This document shows, in pieces, positions 9,001 through 17,671 of a DNA stretch of 64,000 nucleotides (positions within the stretch are counted from its first letter, which is position 1; each line of letters starts with the position of its first letter). The position numbers were made by a program, and so were the translations under genes. The notes beneath the pieces were generated by a model. It was given only the letters and a program-made list of their open reading frames with translations, was not told where the DNA came from and ran no database searches. The stretch comes from Myroides oncorhynchi (lineage in GTDB: Bacteria > Bacteroidota > Bacteroidia > Flavobacteriales > Flavobacteriaceae): the NCBI RefSeq assembly GCF_020905415.1, contig NZ_JAJJMP010000001.1, forward strand, positions 2,863,501 to 2,927,500. Direction: 5' to 3'.

Positions 9001-11397
9001 ATACCATTGAGGAATTGAAAGAAGTTAGAAAAACAACTTCACCGACCGGGGCGCCCCCTTCTAATCATACCATTGAGGAATTGAAAGTTAGGAAGACCTT
9101 TATCTTATGCATCCACTAAGTGGGCTTCTAATCATACCATTGAGGAATTGAAAGCACAAGAAGAAGCTAAAGGTGGAAGAGAAAAATTAGCTTCTAATCA
9201 TACCATTGAGGAATTGAAAGACCTGCTTAACAACCCTATCTGATTGACTAAATTCTCTTCTAATCATACCATTGAGGAATTGAAAGTATCTGATTGATAT
9301 TTGATACAACGTCCATTCAAGCTTCTAATCATACCATTGAGGAATTGAAAGATTGAATACTTTGAAGTTTGATCCCCATAAATTACACTTCTAATCATAC
9401 CATTGAGGAATTGAAAGAGTCTTTATTGGTCATTTTCCCAAACCACTTGCGAACTTCTAATCATACCATTGAGGAATTGAAAGTAAGTACAAGCCCTAAT
9501 AAGTTCAAGGGCAGACTTGCTTCTAATCATACCATTGAGGAATTGAAAGTAAGTACAAGCCCTAATAAGTTCAAGGGCAGACTTGCTTCTAATCATACCA
9601 TTGAGGAATTGAAAGTTAAAGAAGCTGATATCGTTAAAATGGTTAAGTATACTTCTAATCATACCATTGAGGAATTGAAAGCACATTGTAACGCGAATGT
9701 ATGCGATAGCCGAAAACCTTCTAATCATACCATTGAGGAATTGAAAGAGTCACATAATTAATAGAAGATACGTTTTCGGGGTTCTTCTAATCATACCATT
9801 GAGGAATTGAAAGTCAAAAACAATAAAAATAAATGATGAATCATATTGCCTTCTAATCATACCATTGAGGAATTGAAAGATTCGATAAGCTGGAATGAAG
9901 TCCAGGTTCGTGCTGCTTCTAATCATACCATTGAGGAATTGAAAGCCAAAAACTTGATATAGTACTTTTTATTATTCTCTACTTCTAATCATACCATTGA
10001 GGAATTGAAAGACATTTGTAACTGAGTTGTTATCTGAAGTTTTCATGCTTCTAATCATACCATTGAGGAATTGAAAGATTCAAGCAAACTTAGATGCAGT
10101 AGCAAAAGCAGGTACTTCTAATCATACCATTGAGGAATTGAAAGTAAACTTATCGTATGTGATTGTTGTTAATTTTCTACACTTCTAATCATACCATTGA
10201 GGAATTGAAAGTTGCTTTTGGTTTTATTCTAGTTTTAAAAGTGATACTTCTAATCATACCATTGAGGAATTGAAAGTAAGTTGGGAATTATCAAACGGTT
10301 TTGCCATTTCTGCTTCTAATCATACCATTGAGGAATTGAAAGTTAGATAGAGGTGGAGCAACAAACATGGGAGTAACACTTCTAATCATACCATTGAGGA
10401 ATTGAAAGTCAAACGCATCCTCTATACTCACAGTAGGCACATAACTTCTAATCATACCATTGAGGAATTGAAAGGTAAAACAAGAAAATAAGAAATACCC
10501 AAGGGATAGTCTTCTAATCATACCATTGAGGAATTGAAAGGATGGTAAAGTTTACTTTAAAATGGTTTTTGGTGCACTTCTAATCATACCATTGAGGAAT
10601 TGAAAGGTTGTTCAAACACAAGGTAAGGCATTTTCTAAGGCACTTCTAATCATACCATTGAGGAATTGAAAGTTTACAGAGTACTCAGTATATAGCTCCT
10701 GATCTTTGACTTCTAATCATACCATTGAGGAATTGAAAGAGGACAAGGTTTAACTCCTACCATAAATGGAGTGCACTTCTAATCATACCATTGAGGAATT
10801 GAAAGAACAAAGTTATAATGGATATATGCGGATGGGCATCAGCTTCTAATCATACCATTGAGGAATTGAAAGATAGAATTAGAATTTGTAATCAATTCAC
10901 CTGAATTACTTCTAATCATACCATTGAGGAATTGAAAGTTCTCTATCTTCTTAGGTCTAATGTTTAGTATCTCACTTCTAATCATACCATTGAGGAATTG
11001 AAAGAACAAAGTAATAGCACCAAACAATCAAGTAAACTTTTAATCGTACCATTGAGGAATTGAAAGAATGTTTACACGGGAGTTGGTAACAATTACCAAT
11101 CTTCTAATCATACCATTTAAGAATTAAAAGATCAATATTAGGGCAGATAAGCCTTATATGGACAACTTCTAGTCATACCATTTAGGAATTAAAAGTAATT
11201 GACGATTGCATCCAAGCTAAGAGCGAGAATACTTCTAATCATACTATTGAGGAATTGAAAGCGCTGTAAGAAGTAAGCTGCTAATCCTGTTAGCATGAAT
11301 TTCTAATCATACCCCATTAAGGAATTGAAAGTTTTTTGTAAGGAAGCTTGATTTGTGCAGCTGTTCACTTCTAATTATATCATCTAAGAATTGATGT
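6090..11397 (+). CRISPR. CRISPR array, 81 repeats of 30 bp and 80 spacers (type I-B-like)
   Basis: Repeat unit is 30 bp, beginning CTTCTAATCATACCATTGAG and ending GAATTGAAAG. I count 75 canonical copies (first 6090-6119, 75th 10975-11004) and six diverged copies at the right end. The period is about 66 bp, with spacers mostly 35-37 nt. The leader is at the left, as shown by the position of cas1-cas2, repeat decay at the right, and repeats ending GAAAG in the direction of transcription. Spacers 52 and 53 are identical. Spacers 32 and 60 are diverged versions of one another. The count is by eye and could be off by one. Confidence 0.98.
11037..11397 (+). repeat. Leader-distal degenerate CRISPR repeats
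   Basis: Six decayed repeats start at 11037, 11101, 11166, 11232, 11300 and 11368. Changes include CTTTTAATCGTACC at the first, TTTAAGAATTAAAAG at the second, a 2-base insertion (ACCCCATTAAGG) in the fifth and loss of the GAAAG end in the last (ATTGATG). Spacers here vary between about 32 and 38 nt. This is the expected ageing of the trailer end. Confidence 0.9.
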
Positions 11398-11474
11398 GAA
11401 AATATTAATTTACTATTAATGATCCCTTATCAGGATTCCTTATATTGTAATTCTCTTATTAACTTAACCAAACT

Positions 11475-11963
11475 ATGGCTGCAGATAGAACACGTACCTT
11501 CTCTTGGGAGGACCCTATAAAAGCATTAGAAGAAGCCAAGAAGCTAAATGGATATGACTTTCTGATAAATGTACTAGAGGGGAATCTACCAATGGCTCCA
11601 ATTCAAAAGGCCATATCATCACGAGTAGTCTCTGTGGAGAAAGGACAGGTAATATTCCAATTAAAATGCGAGGAGTTTCATTATAATCCTATCGAGAATG
11701 TACATGGCGGGATTATCAGTACAGTACTAGACTCAGCCATCGGCTGCTCATTATTAAGAACCTTAGAAATAGGGGAGAGCTTTACATCCTTAGATTTGAA
11801 AGTAAATTTCTTGTGTAAGATTACTGCTGATTCACCTACTTTAAAGACTTAAACAAAGATTATTCACAAGGGTAGAACTACCGCTTACTTGGAATGTGAG
11901 TTAGTAGATGATAAAGGCAAACTATATGCACACGCAGTGTCAAACTGCATGACCTTTAGATAA
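11475..11963 (+). pseudogene. PaaI-like hotdog thioesterase broken by one in-frame stop
   Basis: The frame reads through 162 codons with one TAA at 11850-11852. The first part (125 residues, to SPTLKT) contains the PaaI-family signature NVHGGIISTVLDSAIG, with catalytic acidic residue in the helix, and LDLKVNFL. After the stop the same frame continues TKIIHKGRTTAYLECELVDD and LYAHAVSNCMTF, exactly the missing last strands of a hotdog acyl-CoA thioesterase. So a single substitution has split an otherwise intact gene. The truncated product would lack two or three beta strands and is unlikely to fold. A sequencing error cannot be excluded. Confidence 0.85.
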
Positions 11964-11969
11964 TATAAT

Positions 11970-11999
11970 AGCCCATTCACAATCGAGTGGGCTTTTTTT
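11970..11999 (+). terminator. Intrinsic terminator after the thioesterase gene
   Basis: Stem AGCCCATTC (11970-11978) / GAGTGGGCT (11984-11992) with one G-U pair, short loop, then seven T. It sits 6 bp after the original thioesterase stop, which supports 11963 as the ancestral gene end. Confidence 0.8.
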
Positions 12000-12048
12000 A
12001 TATAACATGATAAGTATTTGTACTTTCATATTATCCTTTTAACCCAGA

Positions 12049-13365
12049 TTACGCATTAGGCAACTTTAAAGGTAGGTCTAAAGGATAATCCCATAAACCT
12101 ACGAACCATTTTCGTCGTTTCTTGACCAGTGCTATTTTAAGCTTGATCGTGTCATTTGTTTTCTCAAAATAAGCTCCAATAGCAAAGGTTCTATATCTTA
12201 ATGTAGAAAGTGATTTTTGTGTTTTTTCTTGTAAAACAAACATTCTAAACAGTACCATTAGATTATAAGCAATCATCACAAAGATTAGAGCAGCTTCGGT
12301 AGCATAGAAGTCTTTTAGATTAAAAGATTCTGCTCCAAAGTCTTGTTTTAGTTCTTTGATTCTATTCTCTGCGTCGCCTCTTGCTCGATAGTTTTTCCAT
12401 ACATCATAGGCCCCACACTCCAAGTTTGTAACATAGGCGGAGTATCTGTAATTTCTGTGTATTTCATCTTCTGGAAATAGACTTAATGTTTTTCCAGGTG
12501 CTTGTGGACGTTTACTTATTTTCTGTCTTACAATGATAACTCTTCTAGGTTTTTCCCAATTTTTAGCTTGGTAGAAGGTGTCATTTATTTGGATACCTTC
12601 ATCGACATTTAGCCAAGAGGTTTGACTGTCTACTAGCCTTTGCACAGGATGAGTAAACTTAGCAGCAATAATGTAGTTCATAGGTTTAGACTCTAAATGA
12701 TCTAAAATATCCTTTTGAAAAAAACCACTGTCTAATCGAATTAAACCTACTTTCTTATTCCCAAAAACAGATAAAGTATCCTCTAAGAAGTTAATGAAGT
12801 TGTTGGCAGAACTTGTATCTCCACTTCGCAACCAAAAGTTGGCTACCATGCGAATATCATTTACAAAAGCTATAATAGGGTGATGAGATTTACGTCCTTT
12901 TTTACTTGGATTATACCCTCTTTTAGCTCCTTGTTGCTGTTTTCCATAACGAGTTATGACAGTAGAGTCAATATCTAAGGTAAAATAATTTAAGTTGATG
13001 TTTTCAAAAAACCATTGAAAAAAGTGCTTAGCAGTTTCAATGTTACTACTAGCATCGAACTTAGAAAAATAACGTTTATACACATCTTGACCTGGTGAAG
13101 TTCGCCAGTTAAATATTTTATCAAAAGCTTTATCATGTCTAATTACTTCTGTGTGTAAAAAGCGGTTTGCACCACACCAAACACTTGCCATAAAAGACTC
13201 TAAAATCACATCAATATCATGTGCTCTATTAGAATTTTGACAAGGAAGACTTTCACAAGAATTAATCTGAGATTTAAAGCCTATTTTATCTAACATTTGC
13301 TTTAAAAAGACCATTCCACCCCATGGTGTAATCTCTTTGTTTGTAAAGGATAGATCAAAATTCAT
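12049..13365 (-). CDS. IS1380-family transposase
   Basis: 438 residues, usual family length, intact. The DDE triad is visible as Asp133 in LDIDSTVITRYGKQ, Asp212 in RLDSGFF and Glu333 in RARGDAENRIKELKQDFG. Family-typical segments include GAKRGYNPSKKGRKSHHP, RSGDTSSANN and ALIFVMIAYNLMVLFR. The ATG at 13365 is preceded in the transcript by a perfect 7-bp hairpin. No internal stops or frameshifts are present. Confidence 0.94.
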   Translation of the reverse strand: MNFDLSFTNKEITPWGGMVFLKQMLDKIGFKSQINSCESLPCQNSNRAHDIDVILESFMASVWCGANRFLHTEVIRHDKAFDKIFNWRTSPGQDVYKRYFSKFDASSNIETAKHFFQWFFENINLNYFTLDIDSTVITRYGKQQQGAKRGYNPSKKGRKSHHPIIAFVNDIRMVANFWLRSGDTSSANNFINFLEDTLSVFGNKKVGLIRLDSGFFQKDILDHLESKPMNYIIAAKFTHPVQRLVDSQTSWLNVDEGIQINDTFYQAKNWEKPRRVIIVRQKISKRPQAPGKTLSLFPEDEIHRNYRYSAYVTNLECGAYDVWKNYRARGDAENRIKELKQDFGAESFNLKDFYATEAALIFVMIAYNLMVLFRMFVLQEKTQKSLSTLRYRTFAIGAYFEKTNDTIKLKIALVKKRRKWFVGLWDYPLDLPLKLPNA

Positions 13366-13378
13366 AGGCTTAAATTTT

Positions 13379-13395
13379 CTAACGCTACGCGTTAG
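13379..13395 (-). other. Hairpin just upstream of the IS1380 transposase start
   Basis: CTAACGC-TAC-GCGTTAG, a perfect 7-bp stem with a 3-nt loop, 14 bp upstream of the transposase ATG and inside the IS. In a transcript coming from outside it would sit over the translation start region. This resembles the anti-read-through hairpins of other IS elements, but the role is inferred. Confidence 0.5.
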
Positions 13396-13561
13396 GAATT
13401 ACACTTAATAAATATACATCTTTTTCTAATGCGGAATGTGGGTTTAAGCAAAAATAAACAATAAAACAGAGAAATTACACTTAGAAGCGTACCTACTAAT
13501 TTATAGCAAAATTAACAACTCAACGTCTTGTTTTTTTTCTAAAAAAACTATTTTTGTTCCT

Positions 13562-13864
13562 ATGAAATATGTATCACTAATCGTATTATTCTTCTTTGTA
13601 AACTTTATCGCTATGCCGACTATTGCGGTGTTAGCGGGTATTGAGTTGGATATACCTTCAGTGACAATTTCGGAAGAGAACAAGAAACCAATTACCAATG
13701 CTGAAGAAGAAGAGAAAGGCCATCTTTGGGACTTTAGTTCTTCTAAAGATTTTAATCTATTAGATTCAGGAAAAGGGTTGGAATCAAACTTTTCTCAACT
13801 TAAACTTATATACGAATCACAAGAATTCGATATTTTATTACCTCCTCCTGAACCCTTAGTTTAG
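13562..13864 (+). CDS. Small putative secreted/membrane protein, unknown function
   Basis: 100 residues. It has a hydrophobic N-terminus (about residues 5-25) that reads as a signal peptide or membrane anchor, an acidic middle (NAEEEEKG), and a C-terminus ending LLPPPEPLV. I recognise no domain. A -7-like box TATTTTTG at 13549-13556, with TTG at 13528-13530, would start transcription close to the ATG, so the message may be nearly leaderless. It stands alone between the IS1380 element and the SulP operon. Confidence 0.6.
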   Translation: MKYVSLIVLFFFVNFIAMPTIAVLAGIELDIPSVTISEENKKPITNAEEEEKGHLWDFSSSKDFNLLDSGKGLESNFSQLKLIYESQEFDILLPPPEPLV

Positions 13865-14239
13865 TGATTTCTATTAGCAAACGCTAATAGAGGATACAAA
13901 AGACATTTTATAGGAGACTTCTCTATTATTATAGATAAGAATGATTATGCAGTTGATATACTGTAGAGCATGTGCTATGTTTTTTTCTGACTCCTATAGT
14001 GTCTTTTGTTCTAACAGTAGTCTTTTTTGCAAAAGTGTTACTTGTTTGCAATGACAAAGACTCTAGTTAATTAATCATTTTCCTTTTAACCTGATTATAG
14101 GTTTAAACCATTTGATATTGAACTTTTCAATGTCTAACACCTTGATTTTTTGGAAACAATTAATCAACAGACTTTGTATTGCCTTTATCTAGGCTATAAC
14201 CTTAAGGTATAAAAGGAAAAACTTAAGCGTAAAATTACA
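13865..14239. other. Intergenic region with inverted-repeat structures
   Basis: No gene seen. Contains a hairpin CTATTAGC-AAAC-GCTAATAG (13871-13890) without a T-run and a longer inverted-repeat element at 13896-14009 (listed separately). The last 230 bp before the SulP gene are AT-rich and presumably hold its promoter, but no clean TTTG-N19/20-TAnnTTTG pair is visible. Confidence 0.5.
13896..14009. repeat. 114-bp element bounded by imperfect inverted repeats
   Basis: Left arm ACAAAAGACA (13896-13905) plus TATAGGAG (13909-13916). Right arm CTCCTATA (13991-13998) plus TGTCTTTTGT (14000-14009), complementary over 18 bp with a small bulge. It could be a MITE-like remnant or a structured transcript. 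No coding potential inside. Confidence 0.45.
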
Positions 14240-15781
14240 ATGACAAATAATATGAGTATGGCAGCACTAAAGAGAAGTGTTGCCCCAGGCCTTGTGGTCT
14301 TTTTAGTCGCACTCCCACTGTGTTTAGGGATTGCGTTAGCATCGGGTGCCCCGCCTATTTCAGGGATTATATCAGGGATAATTGGAGGAATAGTAGTAGG
14401 GGTGTTAAGTAACTCAAATATAAGTGTAAGCGGTCCTGCAGCAGGATTGGCCGCGATTATCTTAGGCGCGGTAACAGAGCTTGGTTCATTCCAGCTTTTA
14501 TTAACTGCTGGGGTCATTGCAGGAGTATTACAAATCGTTTTGGGACTATTGCGTTCAGGTACAATAGCGAATTACTTTCCATCGAGTGTAATCGAAGGGA
14601 TGCTTGCAGGTATCGGATTAGTGATTTTAATTAAGCAGCTGCCATTAGTCTTTGGAGTAGGAGCATTAGGAGATATTACTTCTTTTGGTTCAGTTCAAAA
14701 AGGAACTATCATTATAGCTGTTATTTCCCTTGTGATATTACTTGTTTGGAATAAGATGAAGTGGACCAAGAAAGTCTCTTTCTTACCTGCTGCATTAATC
14801 GTAGTTGTAGTAGGTATTTTAATCAATCAGTTTTGGATAGCAACGGGAAGCTCATTAGCAATTGATCAATCAAGATTGGTATCTATACCTTTGTTTGAGA
14901 GTTTGTCTGATATTACGTCTATTTTGGTGTTTCCAGATTGGACAGGCTTTGCTAATCCAGCAGTATGGATGATAGGTGGTACGATAGCTATTGTAGCTTC
15001 TATTGAAACATTATTATGTGTGGAAGCGACAGATAGATTAGATCCATTAAAGCGTCATACCAATACCAATAGAGAGTTAAAAGTACAGGGGATTGGTAAT
15101 ATCCTTAGTTCACTATTAGGCGGACTGCCTATGACATCGGTAGTTGTGAGATCATCTGCTAATGTCAATGCAGGAGGACTATATAAAGCTTCTGCTGTAA
15201 TCCATGGAGTATTTCTGTTAATCGCTGTTATCTCATTGCCTTTGGTGTTAAATATGATTCCATTGGCATCTTTAGCAGCAGTACTTATTTTGGTAGGGTA
15301 TAACCTTGCTCGACCAACTATAGTTATGCACTTTTGGCATAAAGGTTACACACAGTTTATCCCATTTATCATCACATTTATTATGGTAGTAGTTACAGAT
15401 TTATTAGTAGGAGTAATGGTAGGAATGGGTATCAGCGTTTTGTTTCTACTTATTGGTAATGTCCGAAAGGCCTTTTCTATGCAACGCTCTGTAAAAGAAG
15501 AGCAATTAGTATATACGTTGACTTTAGCAGAGGAAGTATCCTTTTTAAATAAGACAGCCATCAAGAATAGGTTATACCAATTGCCTGATGATTGCCACCT
15601 AGCCATTGATGCTAAGCGAATGGGGTATATCCACATTGATGTCTTAGAGTTGATTGAAAACTTTATTAACGTGAAGGCGAAAGAGAAAAATATATTAATT
15701 ACAACCACGGGGTTCCACAAACAAATCAAGGTATCAAAAGACCAACAGAACATCATTTTATCACACAGAAAAACAATATAA
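14240..15781 (+). CDS. SulP family anion transporter (probable bicarbonate uptake)
   Basis: 513 residues, SulP/SLC26 inner-membrane transporter with about 11-12 hydrophobic segments. Family marks are LVVFLVALPLCLGIALASGAPPISG at the start of the transport domain and the following SNISVSGPAAGLAAII. The C-terminus (about 415-500) resembles a reduced STAS domain. The gene ends 2 bp before a beta-carbonic anhydrase gene, so the pair most likely imports bicarbonate and interconverts it with CO2. The substrate is inferred from this pairing; sulfate remains possible. Confidence 0.88.
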   Translation: MTNNMSMAALKRSVAPGLVVFLVALPLCLGIALASGAPPISGIISGIIGGIVVGVLSNSNISVSGPAAGLAAIILGAVTELGSFQLLLTAGVIAGVLQIVLGLLRSGTIANYFPSSVIEGMLAGIGLVILIKQLPLVFGVGALGDITSFGSVQKGTIIIAVISLVILLVWNKMKWTKKVSFLPAALIVVVVGILINQFWIATGSSLAIDQSRLVSIPLFESLSDITSILVFPDWTGFANPAVWMIGGTIAIVASIETLLCVEATDRLDPLKRHTNTNRELKVQGIGNILSSLLGGLPMTSVVVRSSANVNAGGLYKASAVIHGVFLLIAVISLPLVLNMIPLASLAAVLILVGYNLARPTIVMHFWHKGYTQFIPFIITFIMVVVTDLLVGVMVGMGISVLFLLIGNVRKAFSMQRSVKEEQLVYTLTLAEEVSFLNKTAIKNRLYQLPDDCHLAIDAKRMGYIHIDVLELIENFINVKAKEKNILITTTGFHKQIKVSKDQQNIILSHRKTI

Positions 15782-15783
15782 CT

Positions 15784-16407
15784 ATGAATTCATTTACAAA
15801 AGAAATATTAGAAAACACAACACCTGCTCAAAGTTTAGATTTACTATTAGAGGGAAACAACCGCTTTGTAAATAACTTAAAGTTTAACCGCAACTTCCTA
15901 CACCAGTTGCAAGAGACAAAAGATGGACAACATCCACACGCTGTGATTTTGAGCTGTATGGATAGTAGAGCCCCATTGGAGCACGTATTAGATCAAGGAA
16001 TTGGAGATATATTTAGTTTGAGAATAGCCGGAAATGTGCTGACAGATGAAGTAATTGGAAGTATGGAATATGCGTGTAATGTAGTCGGTAGTAAGCTTAT
16101 TATGGTATTAGGACATAGCAGATGTGGTGCGGTAACTGGTGCTTGTAATCACACAAGCTTAGGTAAGTTAGATACTATCTTAGAGCGCATCCATCCTGTG
16201 GTAGATAAAGTAAAAGCAAAACACGCTGGGGAAGAACTAGTAGCTGCAGATTTAGTAGAGTTAGTTACAATAGAGAATGTAAGAACAATCGTGGCTGAAC
16301 TGCAAAAAGTGAGTCCTTCTTTAACTAGGTTAATTGAGCAAGAAAAGATTGGAGTAGTGGGGGCTTATTACGATGTAGTAAGTGGCAAGGTTGAGCTGAT
16401 CTGTTAA
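15784..16407 (+). CDS. Beta-class carbonic anhydrase
   Basis: 207 residues. Catalyses CO2 hydration to bicarbonate. Zinc ligands are visible as Cys58 (SCMDSRAP), His111 and Cys114 (GHSRCGAV), with the Asp60-Arg62 dyad intact. No signal peptide, so it is cytoplasmic. It starts 2 bp after the SulP gene, implying one transcript that ends at the terminator at 16430. Confidence 0.95.
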   Translation: MNSFTKEILENTTPAQSLDLLLEGNNRFVNNLKFNRNFLHQLQETKDGQHPHAVILSCMDSRAPLEHVLDQGIGDIFSLRIAGNVLTDEVIGSMEYACNVVGSKLIMVLGHSRCGAVTGACNHTSLGKLDTILERIHPVVDKVKAKHAGEELVAADLVELVTIENVRTIVAELQKVSPSLTRLIEQEKIGVVGAYYDVVSGKVELIC

Positions 16408-16429
16408 GGATCTTTGATTAGAGAAATTA

Positions 16430-16458
16430 AGGGTGTCTTTTTAAAGATGCCCTTTTTT
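16430..16458 (+). terminator. Terminator of the SulP-carbonic anhydrase operon
   Basis: Stem AGGGTGTCTTT / AAAGATGCCCT (two G-U pairs) with a 2-nt loop as drawn, followed by a T-run. It begins 22 bp after the carbonic anhydrase stop. Confidence 0.75.
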
Positions 16459-16603
16459 ATGTATACTGATGTCGATTCAGTTTAGAAATATGCTTGTTGG
16501 TACAAAAAAATAATAAGGTAAAGTATTATTTTTTTTACTTTGTGTTTATGTATAATAGCAATAATAATATATATATTTAAGCTATTACTTACTAAAACAT
16601 AAA

Positions 16604-17164
16604 ATGAGAGAATTTATATTTGACTGTATTGATACAGCACGATTTAAACTTAGGATACTTGAGGCTGAGCCTTATCAGGAATTCCTAAAATTAGCTACAG
16701 ATCAAGAAATGGAATACTATATTGGTATACCCCGTGATGAAGTAGTAGAGGAGAAGAGAAAAAGGCTATATGGTTTTAGAACATATAATAAATCATATTT
16801 GATGTTTTTGATTCTGGATAGAGTTTCAGATAAGGTGATAGGGTACTGTGGGTTTCATACCTGGTATTTAGAACATAATAGAGCCGAAATAGGTTATGGG
16901 CTATATACAGATAAGTGGAAAGAAAAAGGAGTTATGACCGAAGTACTCAAAACAGTTTTAGACTATGGATTTAGTACAATGAACTTAACCAGAGTAGAGG
17001 CATTTGTGAGTCCAGATAATATAGCATCGCTAAGAACAGTTGCCAAAATGGGCTTTGTAAAAGAGGGGCAGTTAAGAGGTCATTATGTGGATAATGGACA
17101 AGTAGAGGACTCTGTAGTATTTGGCCTTTTAGCCAATGAATTCAAAAAAGAAGTAGGTGTTTAA
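16604..17164 (+). CDS. GNAT family N-acetyltransferase (RimJ/RimL-like)
   Basis: 186 residues. The acetyl-CoA-binding region is seen in AEIGYGLYTDKWKEKGVMTE followed by VLKTVLDYGF, and the RimJ/RimL-type ending NLTRVEAFVSPDNIASLRTVAKMGFVKEG is typical of this group, which acetylates protein N-termini, amino acids or small amines. The acceptor cannot be read from sequence. It sits 55 bp upstream of the deaminase gene in the same direction, and the two may share a transcript ending at 17639-17671. Confidence 0.9.
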   Translation: MREFIFDCIDTARFKLRILEAEPYQEFLKLATDQEMEYYIGIPRDEVVEEKRKRLYGFRTYNKSYLMFLILDRVSDKVIGYCGFHTWYLEHNRAEIGYGLYTDKWKEKGVMTEVLKTVLDYGFSTMNLTRVEAFVSPDNIASLRTVAKMGFVKEGQLRGHYVDNGQVEDSVVFGLLANEFKKEVGV

Positions 17165-17219
17165 AAAAGAGAAAAAGAAATGTTTATACAATATTTTGTA
17201 TTAGTAATAAAATAAGTAA

Positions 17220-17618
17220 ATGGAAAGTGTAGATCTAAAAGCTATAGCACTTTTATATGCTAAGGCCAATGAATTAAATGATTTTATTGCCTATGGCAGT
17301 GTAGCTGCAGCCATACAAACAGTAGATGGTAATGTATTTACGGGAGTAAGTATAGATACGGCCTGTTCAATGGGATTTTGTGCTGAGCATGCAGCAGTGG
17401 CAGAAATGCTAAAACATGGAGAAAGTAAAATCAAACGTGTAGTAGCTGTTACAGAAGATGGCAATGCTGTACCTCCATGTGGTAGATGTAGAGAACTGAT
17501 GACACAACTAGCTCAAGAGAACCAAGCCGCCATAGTAGAGGTGGACAATAATGTATATGTTAGTCTAGGGTCTTTGATGCCCTATGATTGGAAAAAAGCA
17601 ACCAACAGGAAGTGGTAA
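17220..17618 (+). CDS. Cytidine deaminase-like zinc enzyme
   Basis: 132 residues, the length of homotetrameric cytidine deaminases. Zinc-binding and proton-shuttle residues are Cys54-Ala-Glu56 (GFCAEHAAV) and Cys87/Cys90 (PPCGRC). It deaminates cytidine or deoxycytidine to uridine for pyrimidine salvage. The close relative blasticidin-S deaminase has the same motifs, and the sequence alone does not separate the two. Cytoplasmic. Confidence 0.85.
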   Translation: MESVDLKAIALLYAKANELNDFIAYGSVAAAIQTVDGNVFTGVSIDTACSMGFCAEHAAVAEMLKHGESKIKRVVAVTEDGNAVPPCGRCRELMTQLAQENQAAIVEVDNNVYVSLGSLMPYDWKKATNRKW

Positions 17619-17638
17619 AACAGGTTAATTGTAAAACT

Positions 17639-17671
17639 AGACTTAGGTAAGAGTACCCTAAGTCTTTTTTT
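17639..17671 (+). terminator. Intrinsic terminator after the deaminase gene
   Basis: Perfect 9-bp stem AGACTTAGG (17639-17647) / CCTAAGTCT (17657-17665), then seven T. Confidence 0.85.

Larger units (their letters stand above)
12041..13444 (-). mobile_element. IS1380-family insertion sequence
   Basis: About 1.4 kb. Terminal inverted repeats are AACCCAGATTACGCATTAG at 12041-12059 and, on the minus strand from 13444, AACCCACATTCCGCATTAG (17 of 19 match). The transposase on the minus strand occupies almost all of it, and its stop codon lies inside the left repeat. I could not find a convincing target duplication (left flank CTTTT, right flank TAAGC), so either the duplication has decayed or the exact ends differ by a base or two. 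Confidence 0.85.

Noticed and set aside
9221..9321. Shared TATCTGATTGA in spacers 48 and 49
   Set aside because: Only 11 bases at different places in two adjacent AT-rich spacers; could be chance and the flanks do not match.
6257..11027. Many apparent reading frames across the array, with repeated peptides such as FQFLNGMIR or TSNHTIEELK
   Set aside because: They are translations of the CRISPR repeat in two frames; the periodic peptide is the repeat, not a protein.
13871..13890. CTATTAGC-AAAC-GCTAATAG as terminator of the small secreted protein gene
   Set aside because: Stem is good, but no T-run follows, so termination is not supported.
15346..15756. Long reading frame antisense to the SulP transporter gene
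   Set aside because: Shadow of a well-supported gene; composition is not protein-like and there is no start signal.
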